From JBBROS01 sp965199595 (lineage in GTDB: Bacteria > Pseudomonadota > Alphaproteobacteria > Acetobacterales > Acetobacteraceae), in assembly GCA_965199595.1 (NCBI GenBank), contig OZ241182.1, positions 1,426,001-1,490,000 on the forward strand: DNA of 64,000 nt. The letters run 5' to 3'. The notes beneath the pieces are model-generated. The model did not search any database. It was not told the DNA's origin and saw only the letters and a program-made list of their open reading frames with translations. Shown one piece after another: positions 28,018 through 36,374 of this stretch. Both the position numbers and the translations under genes were made by a program. Position 1 is the stretch's first letter; every line of letters begins with the position of its first letter.

Positions 28018-28716
28018 TCAGCCCTGATCGTCGCCCGGCGGAGACGACGACGCGGGCAGGTCGATCCAGGACAGGTGGCCGCCCTTGCCCGCCCCGGTGT
28101 CCAGAAAGGTCGCTGTGCCGCCCGAGGCGCCGTGGCGCACATAGGGGCGGCCATCGGTGCTGCGCTGGTCGTGCCCGCAATAGATGGAAAGGCCGGCGGG
28201 GATGCGGTCCACCCAGCGCAGAACCCGCTCCGGATAGCCGTCCGGCTGCATGCGCCCCGTGGTCTCGCCGAACAGCGCGCGGGACAGCAGCGGGCTGACC
28301 CGGCCCAGCGGCGGCGGCGGCGCCTCGTCCAGCATGGCCGGATGGAAGCCGCCATGCACGAAGGCGCGCGGGCCGGAGATCAGCCAGGCCGGGGCGGCGT
28401 TGATGGCATCGAGGGCGGCGGCACGCAGCGTCTCGTCCATCTGGCCCAGTGTCGCTTCCAGCGGCCCGTCGCTGCGCACCGCGAAGCCGGAGAGGGCGCG
28501 GCCCAGCTTGCGGTCATGGTTGCCCAGGATGAACAGGCCGCGCTTGTCCGCCATGATCTCGAGCATCAGGCGGATCACCGCGGCGCTGTCCGGCCCATGG
28601 TCGCTGAGGTCGCCGAGCTGGACGATGAAGCGGTCCGTGGCGGCGGCGGCGCGGAAGGCGCGGATATCCCCATGCACGTCACCCACCACCCGCAGCTCGG
28701 CATCGCCGGGGATCAT
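28018..28716 (-). CDS. serine/threonine-type metallophosphoesterase
   Basis: A 232-residue calcineurin-fold phosphoesterase. Motifs in order: GDVHGDI, GDLSDHGPDS, GNHD, HGGF and CGHD, the full set of metal ligands seen in PrpA/PrpB-like bacterial protein phosphatases. Its ATG overlaps the stop of the class I photolyase gene (ATGA), so the two are translationally coupled. The substrate (phosphoprotein, nucleotide, or diadenosine polyphosphate) is open. Confidence 0.85.
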   Translation of the reverse strand: MIPGDAELRVVGDVHGDIRAFRAAAATDRFIVQLGDLSDHGPDSAAVIRLMLEIMADKRGLFILGNHDRKLGRALSGFAVRSDGPLEATLGQMDETLRAAALDAINAAPAWLISGPRAFVHGGFHPAMLDEAPPPPLGRVSPLLSRALFGETTGRMQPDGYPERVLRWVDRIPAGLSIYCGHDQRSTDGRPYVRHGASGGTATFLDTGAGKGGHLSWIDLPASSSPPGDDQG

Positions 28717-30176
28717 GCGGCAGGTGCCTCGCGGACCGTGGCACGATAGGCCTCCAGCGCCCGGGTGCGCGCGCCGGCCAGGTCGACGATGGGAGTCGGA
28801 TAGGCGCGGCCCCGGCTGCCCGATGCATTCGGCGGCGCGGTCCAGGGGGCATGCACGTAGCGGTCCGGCACCTGCGCCAGCTCCGGCACCCAGCGGCGGA
28901 CATAGGCGCCGGCCGGGTCGAACTTCTGGCCCTGGCTCACGGGGTTGAACACGCGAAAGAACGGCTGGCTGTCGATGCCGCAGCCGGAGATCCACTGCCA
29001 GCTGGCGGCGTTGCTCGCGAGGTCCGCGTCCACCAGCGTGTCCCAGAAGTAGTCCTCGCCCTCCCGCCAGTTTATCAGCAGGTGCTTGACCAGGAATGAA
29101 GCGGTGATCATGCGGACGCGGTTGTGCATCCATCCGGTATGCCACAGCTGCCGCATCCCGGCGTCCACGATCGGGATCCCGGTCTGGCCGCGCTGCCAGG
29201 CCAGCAGCTCCTGCGGGGCATCGCGGGTCGGCAGCTTGGCGAATCTGGGCCGCAGCGGCTGCTCCGGCATGTGCGGGTTGTGCCAGAGCAGATAGGCCGA
29301 GAACTCCCGCCACAGGATCTCCCCCAGATAGACGCCGAGCCCGGCGCCGCCGCCAGTGCTTGCCGAGTCCTGGGCCAAAGCCGGGGCCTGGGCGGCGGCG
29401 TGCCACACCTGGCCCGGCGACAGCTCGCCCCAGTGCAGATGCGCCGACAGCATGCTGGTCCCGTCCTGACCCGGCAGGTTGCGGCCGAGGTCATAGCCAT
29501 GCACCGCGGCGCGGGTGAACTCGGCCAGCCGCTTCTGCGCGGTGGTCTCCCCGGGGGTCCATGTCTCGCGGAACCCGGCGGCCCAGTCCGGCTTGGTCGG
29601 CAGCAGCGCCCAGTCGTCCAGCCGGTCGGATGCGATGTTCGCCACGCCCTCGACTCGGTCCGGTGCGGGCAGGGAGGGAGCCGGGTCGCCGCGCTCCCGC
29701 AGGTTCTTGGCGAAGGGCGTGTACACGCCGTAGATGCCGCCGGTCTTGGTGCGGATCGTGTCGAGGTCGAACAGCGTGGCGGTGCGATGCAGGTGCAACG
29801 CGCCCTCCGGCACCGCCGCAGCGACCGCGGCCTCGGCGGCGCGGCCCCAGGGCTCGTGCATGCGGCCGGCATGGATGGCCTTGGCACCGGTTTCCGCCAG
29901 CAGGGCAGGCAGCACCGCCGAGGCCCGGCCGCGCCGCAGCACCAGGGGCGCGCCGCATCGCGCCAGGCTGGCCGCCAGACTGCTCAGGCTGTGGTGCAGC
30001 CACCACCGGCTCGCCCCGCCCCAGGCCCATGGCCCGGCCTCCTCATCGTCCAGCACATAGACCGCCACCACCGGGCCTGCTGCCATGGCAGCAGCCAGGG
30101 CGGCGTGGTCCGTCAGCCGCAGGTCCTGGCGGAACCACAGCACCACCGGGTGGTTCGCTTCGTCACGCACGCGCAT
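28713..30176 (-). CDS. phr: deoxyribodipyrimidine photolyase (class I CPD type)
   Basis: A 487-residue photolyase. It begins with VVLWFRQDLRLTDHAAL, has the FAD-binding TSMLSAHLHWGELSP, the LPIVDAGM-like IPIVDAGMRQLWHTGWMHNRVRM and ASNAASWQW...CGIDSQP, all typical of class I CPD photolyases. It splits cyclobutane pyrimidine dimers with light. The preferred start is the ATG two codons inside the longest frame, with AGGA upstream. A second, unrelated-class photolyase lies 1.3 kb away. Confidence 0.95.
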   Translation of the reverse strand: MRVRDEANHPVVLWFRQDLRLTDHAALAAAMAAGPVVAVYVLDDEEAGPWAWGGASRWWLHHSLSSLAASLARCGAPLVLRRGRASAVLPALLAETGAKAIHAGRMHEPWGRAAEAAVAAAVPEGALHLHRTATLFDLDTIRTKTGGIYGVYTPFAKNLRERGDPAPSLPAPDRVEGVANIASDRLDDWALLPTKPDWAAGFRETWTPGETTAQKRLAEFTRAAVHGYDLGRNLPGQDGTSMLSAHLHWGELSPGQVWHAAAQAPALAQDSASTGGGAGLGVYLGEILWREFSAYLLWHNPHMPEQPLRPRFAKLPTRDAPQELLAWQRGQTGIPIVDAGMRQLWHTGWMHNRVRMITASFLVKHLLINWREGEDYFWDTLVDADLASNAASWQWISGCGIDSQPFFRVFNPVSQGQKFDPAGAYVRRWVPELAQVPDRYVHAPWTAPPNASGSRGRAYPTPIVDLAGARTRALEAYRATVREAPAA

Positions 30177-30222
30177 ACCCAATTCCTGTTCCGAGTAGGA
30201 TGTGAGGCTTCGGGGGCGGCGT

Positions 30223-30930
30223 TCAATCGGCGTGGGAATGCTCCGCCTCGGGCGCGGACCCGGCCCGGGCCCCCATGGCGAAGCTGAACAGCCGTCCGCT
30301 GCCGAGCAGGAAGGTGCGGCCGCCGCGCGGGAACAGGCGGGCGATGGCGGGGTTCGCCACGTCCAACCCGCCGGTATAGGCGCCCACCGCAGGCAGCATC
30401 AACCGATGCGGATCGGTGACGAAGCAGGGCCGGGTGATGCGTCCGGCGCGGGTCTGCACGCTGGCCTTGGGGTGGTGGTGGCCGCATAGTTCACCCACCG
30501 CGCCGGCCCGTGCCTGGTGCCGGAACACGAGACCGTGATGCGCCCATTCCTCCACCGCATCCCCCGCCAGGCCATCGGGCGCCTGCGGGTCGTGGTTGCC
30601 CAGCACCCAGATGAAACGCGCCGACTCGGCCATGGTGCGCAGGCGGGCGGCGTCCTGGGAGCGCATGCGGGCCGGGCCGTGGATGTCGTGGAAGCTGTCG
30701 CCCAGGGCCACGACGGTTTCCGGCCGCCATTTCCGCAGCAGCAGGGCGAGACGGTCGAGGGTGACCCCGGTGTCCCACGGCGGCACCAGCTGGCCGCGGC
30801 GGGCGGCGGCGGAGCCCTTCTCCAGGTGCAGGTCGGCCACCACCAGCACCCCGGCCTCGGGCCACATCACGCCGCCCAGCGGGTCCAGCGCCAGGCGGTG
30901 CCCGGCAAAATGCAGCGGGGCGGCCGTCAT
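30223..30930 (-). CDS. pdeM: ligase-associated DNA damage response endonuclease PdeM
   Basis: A 235-residue metallophosphoesterase with VADLHLEKGS, LGDSFHD, LGNHD and CGHHHPKA metal-binding motifs. This family sits next to the Lhr-like helicase and often a DNA ligase and LigD-like exonuclease in a proposed repair module. Here it overlaps the helicase gene by four bases; ligase and exonuclease are not in the window. Confidence 0.88.
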   Translation of the reverse strand: MTAAPLHFAGHRLALDPLGGVMWPEAGVLVVADLHLEKGSAAARRGQLVPPWDTGVTLDRLALLLRKWRPETVVALGDSFHDIHGPARMRSQDAARLRTMAESARFIWVLGNHDPQAPDGLAGDAVEEWAHHGLVFRHQARAGAVGELCGHHHPKASVQTRAGRITRPCFVTDPHRLMLPAVGAYTGGLDVANPAIARLFPRGGRTFLLGSGRLFSFAMGARAGSAPEAEHSHAD

Positions 30931-33488
30931 GCCGAGCGCTGCCGGGGCCGCTTGCGCGGCGGCGCGAGCGGCGTGCCCTGGTTGCGCGGCTTGCGTTGCA
31001 GGATGGCGAGATTCGAGCGGTGCACGGCGGCCACGTGCATCGGCCGGTCGCTGCTCGGGATCTCGCCATTGGCTTCGGCCAGCAGCGACTCGGTCTCGGC
31101 CAGCATGGCGTCGTCGCCATCCTCGGTCCGCACCGTCTCGCGCCCGATATCCAGCAGCACCGGGATCGCCAGCGGCGACACGCGGTTCAGCCGCACCGCC
31201 CGCACCCGGCCCGCGACCCGGCCCAGCATGTCAGCCAGCCGGCCCAGATCCGTCAGCCCGCCCGAGGCATCCGCCCGGGTGGCACGCAGCAGAACGTGGT
31301 TGGGCTGATGGCGGCGCAGCACGTCATAGATGAGGTCCGTGTTGACCGTGACCTGCCGGCGCGACCGTTCCTCGCCCGGGTGGTTGCGCTCCACCAGGCC
31401 GGAGATGACCGCGACATTCCGGAACGTGCGGCGGAGCATGGAGCTTTCCGCCATCCAGGCCTCCAGGTCGTCGCCCATCATGTCCTGCTCGAACAGCCCG
31501 GCGGCATCGGTCGGCTCCTCGGCGCACCAGACGGCGATCACGTAGTCGGTGGCGACGAAGCCCATGGGGCCGTAGCCGAACCGCTCCATGCGCCGGGTCA
31601 GCAGCATGCCGAGGGTCTGGTGGGCGTTGCGGCCCTCGAAGCAGTAGGCGACCAGGTACCAGCGGCCGTTGCGCGGGAAGATCTCGACCAGCAGGTCGTC
31701 CTCGCCCGGCAGCTCGCTGCGCTGCTCCTGCAGCTGCAGCCACTCGCGCACGGGTTCGGGATAGTGGGTCCAGGTGGCCGGGTCGTGCAGCATGGCGCGC
31801 ACCCGGTTGGCCAAGTTGGTGCTGAGCGGCTGCCTGGACCCGGCATAGGCCGGCACCATCGGCTCGCCCTCGCCGCCGTCGCGCACCTCCACCGTGGTTT
31901 CGCGGATGCGGACGTAGCTGAGCAGGCGGCCCGCGAACATGAAGGTGTCGCCGGCCGACATCATGCTGACGAAGCTCTCCTCGATCTCACCCAGCGAGCC
32001 GCCGCCGCGCCCGCCGTAGCGCACCTTCAGCAGCGGCGCCTCGACGATGGTGCCGAGGTTCATGCGGGCCTGCCGGGCCACGCGGGCGCCGCGGATGTGC
32101 ACGCGGCCCTCGGAGTCGCGGAACAGCTTGCGGTATCGCTCGTAGGCGGAGAGCGCGTAGCCGCCATCCTCCACGAAGCCCAGCACGTCGTCGAAATCGG
32201 CGCGCGACAGCTGGGCGTAGGGGGCGGCGCACCGCACCTCGGCATACATCTCGTCCGGCAGGAACGGCCCGGCGGCGGCGGTCAGCAGCAGATGCTGCGC
32301 CAGCACGTCCAGCCCGCCCAGCGGCGGTGGCGGCCCGTCCTGGTCCCCGGCGGCCACGCCCTCGATGGCGGCCTCACACTCCAGCAGCTCGAAGCGGTTG
32401 GCGGGCACCAGCAACGCGTTGCTCGCCTCGTCCATGCGGTGGTTGGCCCGGCCCACGCGCTGCACCAGGCGGGAGACGCCCTTGGGCGCGCCCACCTGGA
32501 TCACCTGGTCCACGCCGCCCCAGTCGATGCCGAGGTCCAGGCTGCTCGTGGCGACCACGGCGCGCAACTGGCCGGCGGCCATCGCGGCCTCCACCTTGCG
32601 GCGCTGCCCGATGTCCAGGCTGCCATGATGGATGGCGATGGGCAGCGTCTCGCTGTTGCGCTTCCACAGCGCCTGGAACATCAGCTCGCCCTGGGCGCGG
32701 GTGTTGACGAACACGATGGTCATGCCGTGCCGGGCGATGCGCTCCAGGATGGAGGAGGCGGCGCTCAGCCCCATGTGCCCGGACCAGGGCAGCCGCTCGT
32801 TCGGCAGCAGGATGGACAGCACCGGCGGCGTGCCCTGCGCCACCTCGATCAGCCGCGGTTCGGACCCGGCGCCCACGTAGTCCAGCAGCGCCCGCCGGTG
32901 CGCCACCGTGGCCGAGAGGCCGACGCGGCGGGCGGCGGGGGCGAGGCGGGTGAGCCGGGCCAGGCAGAGGGCGAGCTGGTCGCCGCGCTTGGTGCCGGCC
33001 AGGGCGTGCACCTCGTCGATCACGATGGCTTCCAGCGAGGCGAACAGCACGGCGGCGTGCTCCTGGCTCAACAGCAGCGCCAGGCTTTCCGGCGTGGTGA
33101 GCAGCAGGTTGGGCGGCGCCTCCTTCTGGCGCCTGCGGCGGTTGGCCGGGGTGTCGCCGGTGCGCGTCTCGATGCCGATGGACAGGCCCATCTCCTCTAC
33201 GGGCTCGACCAGGTTGCGGGCGATGTCGGTGGCGAGCGCCTTGAGCGGGCTGACATAGAGGGTGTGCAGCCCGGGGCGGGGCCGGGCCGCAAGGTCCAGC
33301 AGGCTGGCGAGGAAGCCGGCCAGCGTCTTGCCGCCGCCGGTGGGCGCGATCAGCAGCACGCTGTCCCCGGCCTGCGCCGCCGCGATCATGGCGAGCTGGT
33401 GCGGCCGCGGCGTCCAGCCGCGGCGGGCGAACCAGGCGGCGAACGGGTCTGGTAACAGTTCCGGCAATGTTCCCACCGGGCGAGACAT
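30927..33488 (-). CDS. ligase-associated DEXH-box helicase (Lhr-like)
   Basis: An 853-residue superfamily 2 helicase. Walker A is APTGGGKTL near residue 52, the DEXH box is IDEVHAL, motif III is LSATVAH, and QRVGRANHRMDEASN is motif VI. The long C-terminal region is typical of Lhr core proteins. It belongs to the ligase-associated repair group together with PdeM, with which it overlaps by four bases. The real DNA substrate is not known from sequence. Confidence 0.92.
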   Translation of the reverse strand: MSRPVGTLPELLPDPFAAWFARRGWTPRPHQLAMIAAAQAGDSVLLIAPTGGGKTLAGFLASLLDLAARPRPGLHTLYVSPLKALATDIARNLVEPVEEMGLSIGIETRTGDTPANRRRRQKEAPPNLLLTTPESLALLLSQEHAAVLFASLEAIVIDEVHALAGTKRGDQLALCLARLTRLAPAARRVGLSATVAHRRALLDYVGAGSEPRLIEVAQGTPPVLSILLPNERLPWSGHMGLSAASSILERIARHGMTIVFVNTRAQGELMFQALWKRNSETLPIAIHHGSLDIGQRRKVEAAMAAGQLRAVVATSSLDLGIDWGGVDQVIQVGAPKGVSRLVQRVGRANHRMDEASNALLVPANRFELLECEAAIEGVAAGDQDGPPPPLGGLDVLAQHLLLTAAAGPFLPDEMYAEVRCAAPYAQLSRADFDDVLGFVEDGGYALSAYERYRKLFRDSEGRVHIRGARVARQARMNLGTIVEAPLLKVRYGGRGGGSLGEIEESFVSMMSAGDTFMFAGRLLSYVRIRETTVEVRDGGEGEPMVPAYAGSRQPLSTNLANRVRAMLHDPATWTHYPEPVREWLQLQEQRSELPGEDDLLVEIFPRNGRWYLVAYCFEGRNAHQTLGMLLTRRMERFGYGPMGFVATDYVIAVWCAEEPTDAAGLFEQDMMGDDLEAWMAESSMLRRTFRNVAVISGLVERNHPGEERSRRQVTVNTDLIYDVLRRHQPNHVLLRATRADASGGLTDLGRLADMLGRVAGRVRAVRLNRVSPLAIPVLLDIGRETVRTEDGDDAMLAETESLLAEANGEIPSSDRPMHVAAVHRSNLAILQRKPRNQGTPLAPPRKRPRQRSA

Positions 33489-33520
33489 AGCCTCGCCCGG
33501 CGCTAAGTCAAATGGGGCCG

Positions 33521-33778
33521 CTAATCCGGCCGCTCGAAGGTCTCGACGGTGCCGCTGAGCTTCTGGGTCATCGGGCGGCCCTTGCGGTCCAGGGTCTTGC
33601 CGACCACCAGGCGCACCCAGCCCTCGCTGATGCAGTATTCCTGCACGTTGGTGCGCTCCTTGCCGTTGAAGCGGATGCCGACGCCGCGGGCCAGCAGCGT
33701 CTCGTTGAAGAACGGGCTGTCCGGGTCGGCGCAGAGGCGGTTCGGGAAGGGGCTTCGGGTTGCTGTGTCGTCGCTCAT
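33521..33778 (-). CDS. DUF3297 family protein
   Basis: An 85-residue protein matching the small conserved DUF3297 family, with FPNRLCADPDSPFFNE and the segment GVGIRFNGKERTNVQEYC. These proteins are common in proteobacteria and have no known function. It lies 32 bases upstream of the helicase gene on the same strand, so it may head that operon. Confidence 0.85.
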   Translation of the reverse strand: MSDDTATRSPFPNRLCADPDSPFFNETLLARGVGIRFNGKERTNVQEYCISEGWVRLVVGKTLDRKGRPMTQKLSGTVETFERPD

Positions 33779-33865
33779 GGCGATGGCATCACACGTCCGG
33801 CGCCGCGTGTCACGCCCCTCCGGTGCGGGCCTTGACGCTGCACGCCGTCATTGCAGCATGGCGGC

Positions 33866-34861
33866 ATGACCGAGAGCACACCCCGCTGGCACCCCGCCGC
33901 CTTCGCCGGCCGCCTGCCGTTCCTGCGGCGCCGCGCCACGCTTGCTGCGGCGACGCGGGCGTTCTTCGCCGGGCGGGGCTATACCGAGGTGGAGACGCCC
34001 TATGCGGTGCCGGCCCCGGGGGAGGAGGTGCATCTGCACGCGCTGCGCACGGAAGCCGCCGACGCCTATGGCAACCGCCGCGCCCTGTGGCTGCACACCA
34101 GCCCGGAGTTCGCGATGAAGCGGCTGCTGGTGGCCGATGCCGGGCCCATCATGCAGCTGGCGCGGGTGTGGCGGAACAAGGAGGGCAGCGCGCGGCACCT
34201 GGTGGAGTTCACCATGCTGGAATGGTATCGGCCCGCGCTTTCCTTCGCCGGGCTGATGGACGAGACCGAGGACTACCTGCGCGCCGTGCTGCCGCCCGTC
34301 GTCAGCAGCGGCGGGGTGCGGACCCGGCTGGACCGCTTCGAGCGGTTGAGCGTGGCGGAGGCGTTCCATCGCCATGCCGGGGCCGATGTGCTGGGCACCG
34401 CCGGGGATGCGGCGGCGCTGGCGGCCTCGGCCGGGGCCGGATTGCGGGACGGAGAGGGCTGGGAGGACCTGTTCTTCCGCCTGTTGCTGGAGCGGGTGGA
34501 GCCGGCGCTGGGCCAGGACCGCCCCACCTTCCTGACCCACTGGCCCGCCGCCCAGGCCGCCCTGGCCCGCCGCGACCCGGCCGATCCGCGCGTCGCCCTC
34601 CGCTTCGAGCTGTTCGTCTGCGGCATGGAGCTGGCCAACGCCTTCGAGGAACTCACCGACCCGGCGGAACAGCGGGCGCGCTTCACCGACGACCGCGCCC
34701 GCCGCCACGCGCTCACCGGCCCGGACTGGCCGCTGGACGAGGACTTCCTGGCAGCGCTGGACCACGGGATGCCGCCGGCCTCCGGCATCGCGCTGGGCTT
34801 CGACCGGCTGGCGATGCTGGCGGCAGGCGCGGACCGGATCGATCAGGTGCAATGGCTTTGA
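33866..34861 (+). CDS. epmA: elongation factor P--(R)-beta-lysine ligase
   Basis: A 331-residue class II lysyl-tRNA-synthetase paralogue lacking the anticodon-binding domain. Motif 2 is RVWRNKEGSARHLVEFTMLEWY and motif 3 is GIALGFDRLAML; length fits EpmA/GenX. It attaches beta-lysine to a conserved lysine of EF-P, which helps ribosomes at proline runs; the very proline-rich TolA of this window would be a client. Neither efp nor epmB is in the window. The ATG chosen is five codons inside the longest frame. Confidence 0.9.
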   Translation: MTESTPRWHPAAFAGRLPFLRRRATLAAATRAFFAGRGYTEVETPYAVPAPGEEVHLHALRTEAADAYGNRRALWLHTSPEFAMKRLLVADAGPIMQLARVWRNKEGSARHLVEFTMLEWYRPALSFAGLMDETEDYLRAVLPPVVSSGGVRTRLDRFERLSVAEAFHRHAGADVLGTAGDAAALAASAGAGLRDGEGWEDLFFRLLLERVEPALGQDRPTFLTHWPAAQAALARRDPADPRVALRFELFVCGMELANAFEELTDPAEQRARFTDDRARRHALTGPDWPLDEDFLAALDHGMPPASGIALGFDRLAMLAAGADRIDQVQWL

Positions 34862-34919
34862 TGCGCGTCGCGCAGACATGGCGCTTGTAACGGCCGGGGT
34901 GCCCGCCAAAATGCAGGAC

Positions 34920-35303
34920 ATGAAGGCCCTCCATCTGCTCCCGATCCTGTTGCTGGGCGCCTGCGCCACCGGGCCCAGCCGCAGCGACGTGCTCAACTCC
35001 ATGATCGGCTTGCCGGAAACCGAGGTGGTGCGGCAACTCGGCGTGCCGTCGCGAACCTACGAGACCGGGGGGCACACGTTCCTCGCCTACATCGAGCAGC
35101 GCGCCCAGGTGCTGGACCCGGTGCCGGCCTTCTATGGCAGCGGCTTCTATGGCGGCGGGTTCTATGGCGCGGGGTTCGGGCCCGGCTTCGGCCTGGGCGC
35201 CGCATTCCCGACCGAAATCATCCCGCGCACCTGCGAGACCACGATCGACGTGGTGGGCGGGCGCATGGTGACCTGGTCGCTACGCGGCAACGCTTGCGGC
35301 TGA
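34920..35303 (+). CDS. small lipoprotein, unknown function
   Basis: A 127-residue lipoprotein with lipobox LLGAC after a hydrophobic stretch. SRSDVLNSMIGLPETEVVRQLGVPSRTYETGG resembles the opening helix-and-turn of BamE/OmlA-like outer-membrane lipoproteins. A glycine/phenylalanine/tyrosine-rich stretch (YGSGFYGGGFYGAGFGPGFG) follows, then a conserved pair of cysteines in the C-terminal part. The next gene starts in its stop codon. Confidence 0.75.
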   Translation: MKALHLLPILLLGACATGPSRSDVLNSMIGLPETEVVRQLGVPSRTYETGGHTFLAYIEQRAQVLDPVPAFYGSGFYGGGFYGAGFGPGFGLGAAFPTEIIPRTCETTIDVVGGRMVTWSLRGNACG

Positions 35304-35470
35304 TGCTGCGGCTTGGGCGACGCCTGGCCTGCCTGGGGCTGCTGGCCTTGCCGATCACCTGCAGCCAGGCTGGCGACGGCATCTACACCGGCGGGGTGCA
35401 ACCCAGCCCGGCATCGCGCGTCAACCCCATGGAACCCGGCTTCACCAACGGGGGCGGACATTCGAGGTAG
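35303..35470 (+). CDS. very small secreted or lipoprotein-like peptide
   Basis: A 55-residue open frame whose ATG overlaps the preceding TGA (TGATG). It has a positively charged start, a hydrophobic core (LACLGLLALPITCS, lipobox-like ITC) and a short tail ending GFTNGGGHSR with RVNPMEPGF. No family recognised. Translational coupling and a signal-like start support it as a real gene. Confidence 0.55.
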   Translation: MLRLGRRLACLGLLALPITCSQAGDGIYTGGVQPSPASRVNPMEPGFTNGGGHSR

Positions 35471-35479
35471 GCCACCACC

Positions 35480-35623
35480 ATGCGCATGACTGCCGTGCTG
35501 CTCACCCTTCTGTGCCTGACCGCCTGCGGTGCCGCGACTGGTCCGGCTGGCACATCCAGCTCCAGCAACGTGAACCCCGAGACAGGTTCGCGCGGCGGCT
35601 CCGGCGCTGGCGGCGGCAAGTAG
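35480..35623 (+). CDS. very small lipoprotein
   Basis: A 47-residue protein: MRMTAVLLTLLCLTACGAAT is a clear lipoprotein signal with lipobox LTAC; the mature part is about 32 residues, Ser/Gly-rich, with SNVNPETGSRGG. The tail recalls the preceding gene (VNP followed by E and G), so both may be members of one small family. It starts nine bases after the previous stop. Confidence 0.6.
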   Translation: MRMTAVLLTLLCLTACGAATGPAGTSSSSNVNPETGSRGGSGAGGGK

Positions 35624-35692
35624 GTCCAACGCCGGGCGTTGTCGTGACGGGCTGAAGCCCCGCCATTCTCCAGGCCCATCGACACCGCGTTC

Positions 35693-36295
35693 TCAACGCG
35701 ACGCAAGCTCCTGCAGGCTCTCCCGGATCATAGTCCCGATCGCCACATCCGACCCAACTCTGGCCACGGCACGCGCGACCGCCGGTTCCGCCTCGCCGCG
35801 TCGGTAGCCCAGGTTCAGCAATGCCGAAACCGTCTCGGCTTCGATCCCGGCGGCGATCACCGGCATGATCGCCGCGCCGCTGCCCACCGGCATCGCACCC
35901 GCCTTTTCCCGCAACTCGCTGAGCAGCCGCACCGCCAGCTTGGCGCCCACGCCGGCGGCGCGGGTCAGGCTGGCGCGATCCCCGGCGGCGATGGCGCGCA
36001 CCAGATCCGCCGGGCTCAGGGCGGAGAGCAGCGCCAGCGCCACCTTGGCCCCCACGCCCTGCACCGTCAGCAGCAGGCGGAACCAGTCGCGTTCCGCCGT
36101 GTCGAAGAAGCCGTACAGGCTGATCGCGTCCTCCCGCACCTGCGTCTCCACCAGCAGCCGTGCGATGGCTGGCGGCTGGGGCAGGGCGGACAGCGTGCGG
36201 GTGGAGGCCTGCACCAGGTAGCCGACGCCGTTCACGTCGATGACGCAGCGGTCCTCGTCCATGGAGTCGACCAGCCCGCGCAGCAGCGCGATCAC
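35693..36295 (-). CDS. ruvA: Holliday junction branch migration protein RuvA
   Basis: A 200-residue protein with the OB-fold domain (LRGLVDSMDEDRCVIDVNGVGYLV), tandem helix-hairpin-helix motifs (LLTVQGVGAKVALALLS and RAAGVGAKLAVRLLSEL), and a short C-terminal domain that contacts RuvB. It binds four-way junctions and loads RuvB (encoded at 41225). The start is GTG and lies immediately behind an 18-base palindrome, leaving no free Shine-Dalgarno. Confidence 0.95.
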   Translation of the reverse strand: MIALLRGLVDSMDEDRCVIDVNGVGYLVQASTRTLSALPQPPAIARLLVETQVREDAISLYGFFDTAERDWFRLLLTVQGVGAKVALALLSALSPADLVRAIAAGDRASLTRAAGVGAKLAVRLLSELREKAGAMPVGSGAAIMPVIAAGIEAETVSALLNLGYRRGEAEPAVARAVARVGSDVAIGTMIRESLQELASR

Positions 36296-36313
36296 GATGA
36301 CGCTCGCGTCATC
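36296..36313. repeat. palindrome covering the ruvA translation start region
   Basis: GATGACGC and its complement around TC. It is directly in front of the ruvA GTG, where a ribosome-binding site would lie. The 26 bases around it (36291-36316) recur exactly 60 bases further at 36351-36376 with one mismatch. Confidence 0.85.
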
Positions 36314-36354
36314 ACGAGCGGGCTCTCGTCATCACGCTGATGCCTGCATCATCA

Positions 36355-36374
36355 TGATGACGCTCGCGTCATCA
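36355..36374. repeat. second copy of the palindrome, at the ruvC stop codon
   Basis: TGATGACGC, TC, GCGTCATCA: nine-base arms. It contains the TGA of ruvC. Between the two copies CGTCATCACG occurs once more (36327-36336), next to a short GAGCGGGCTC hairpin. Confidence 0.85.
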
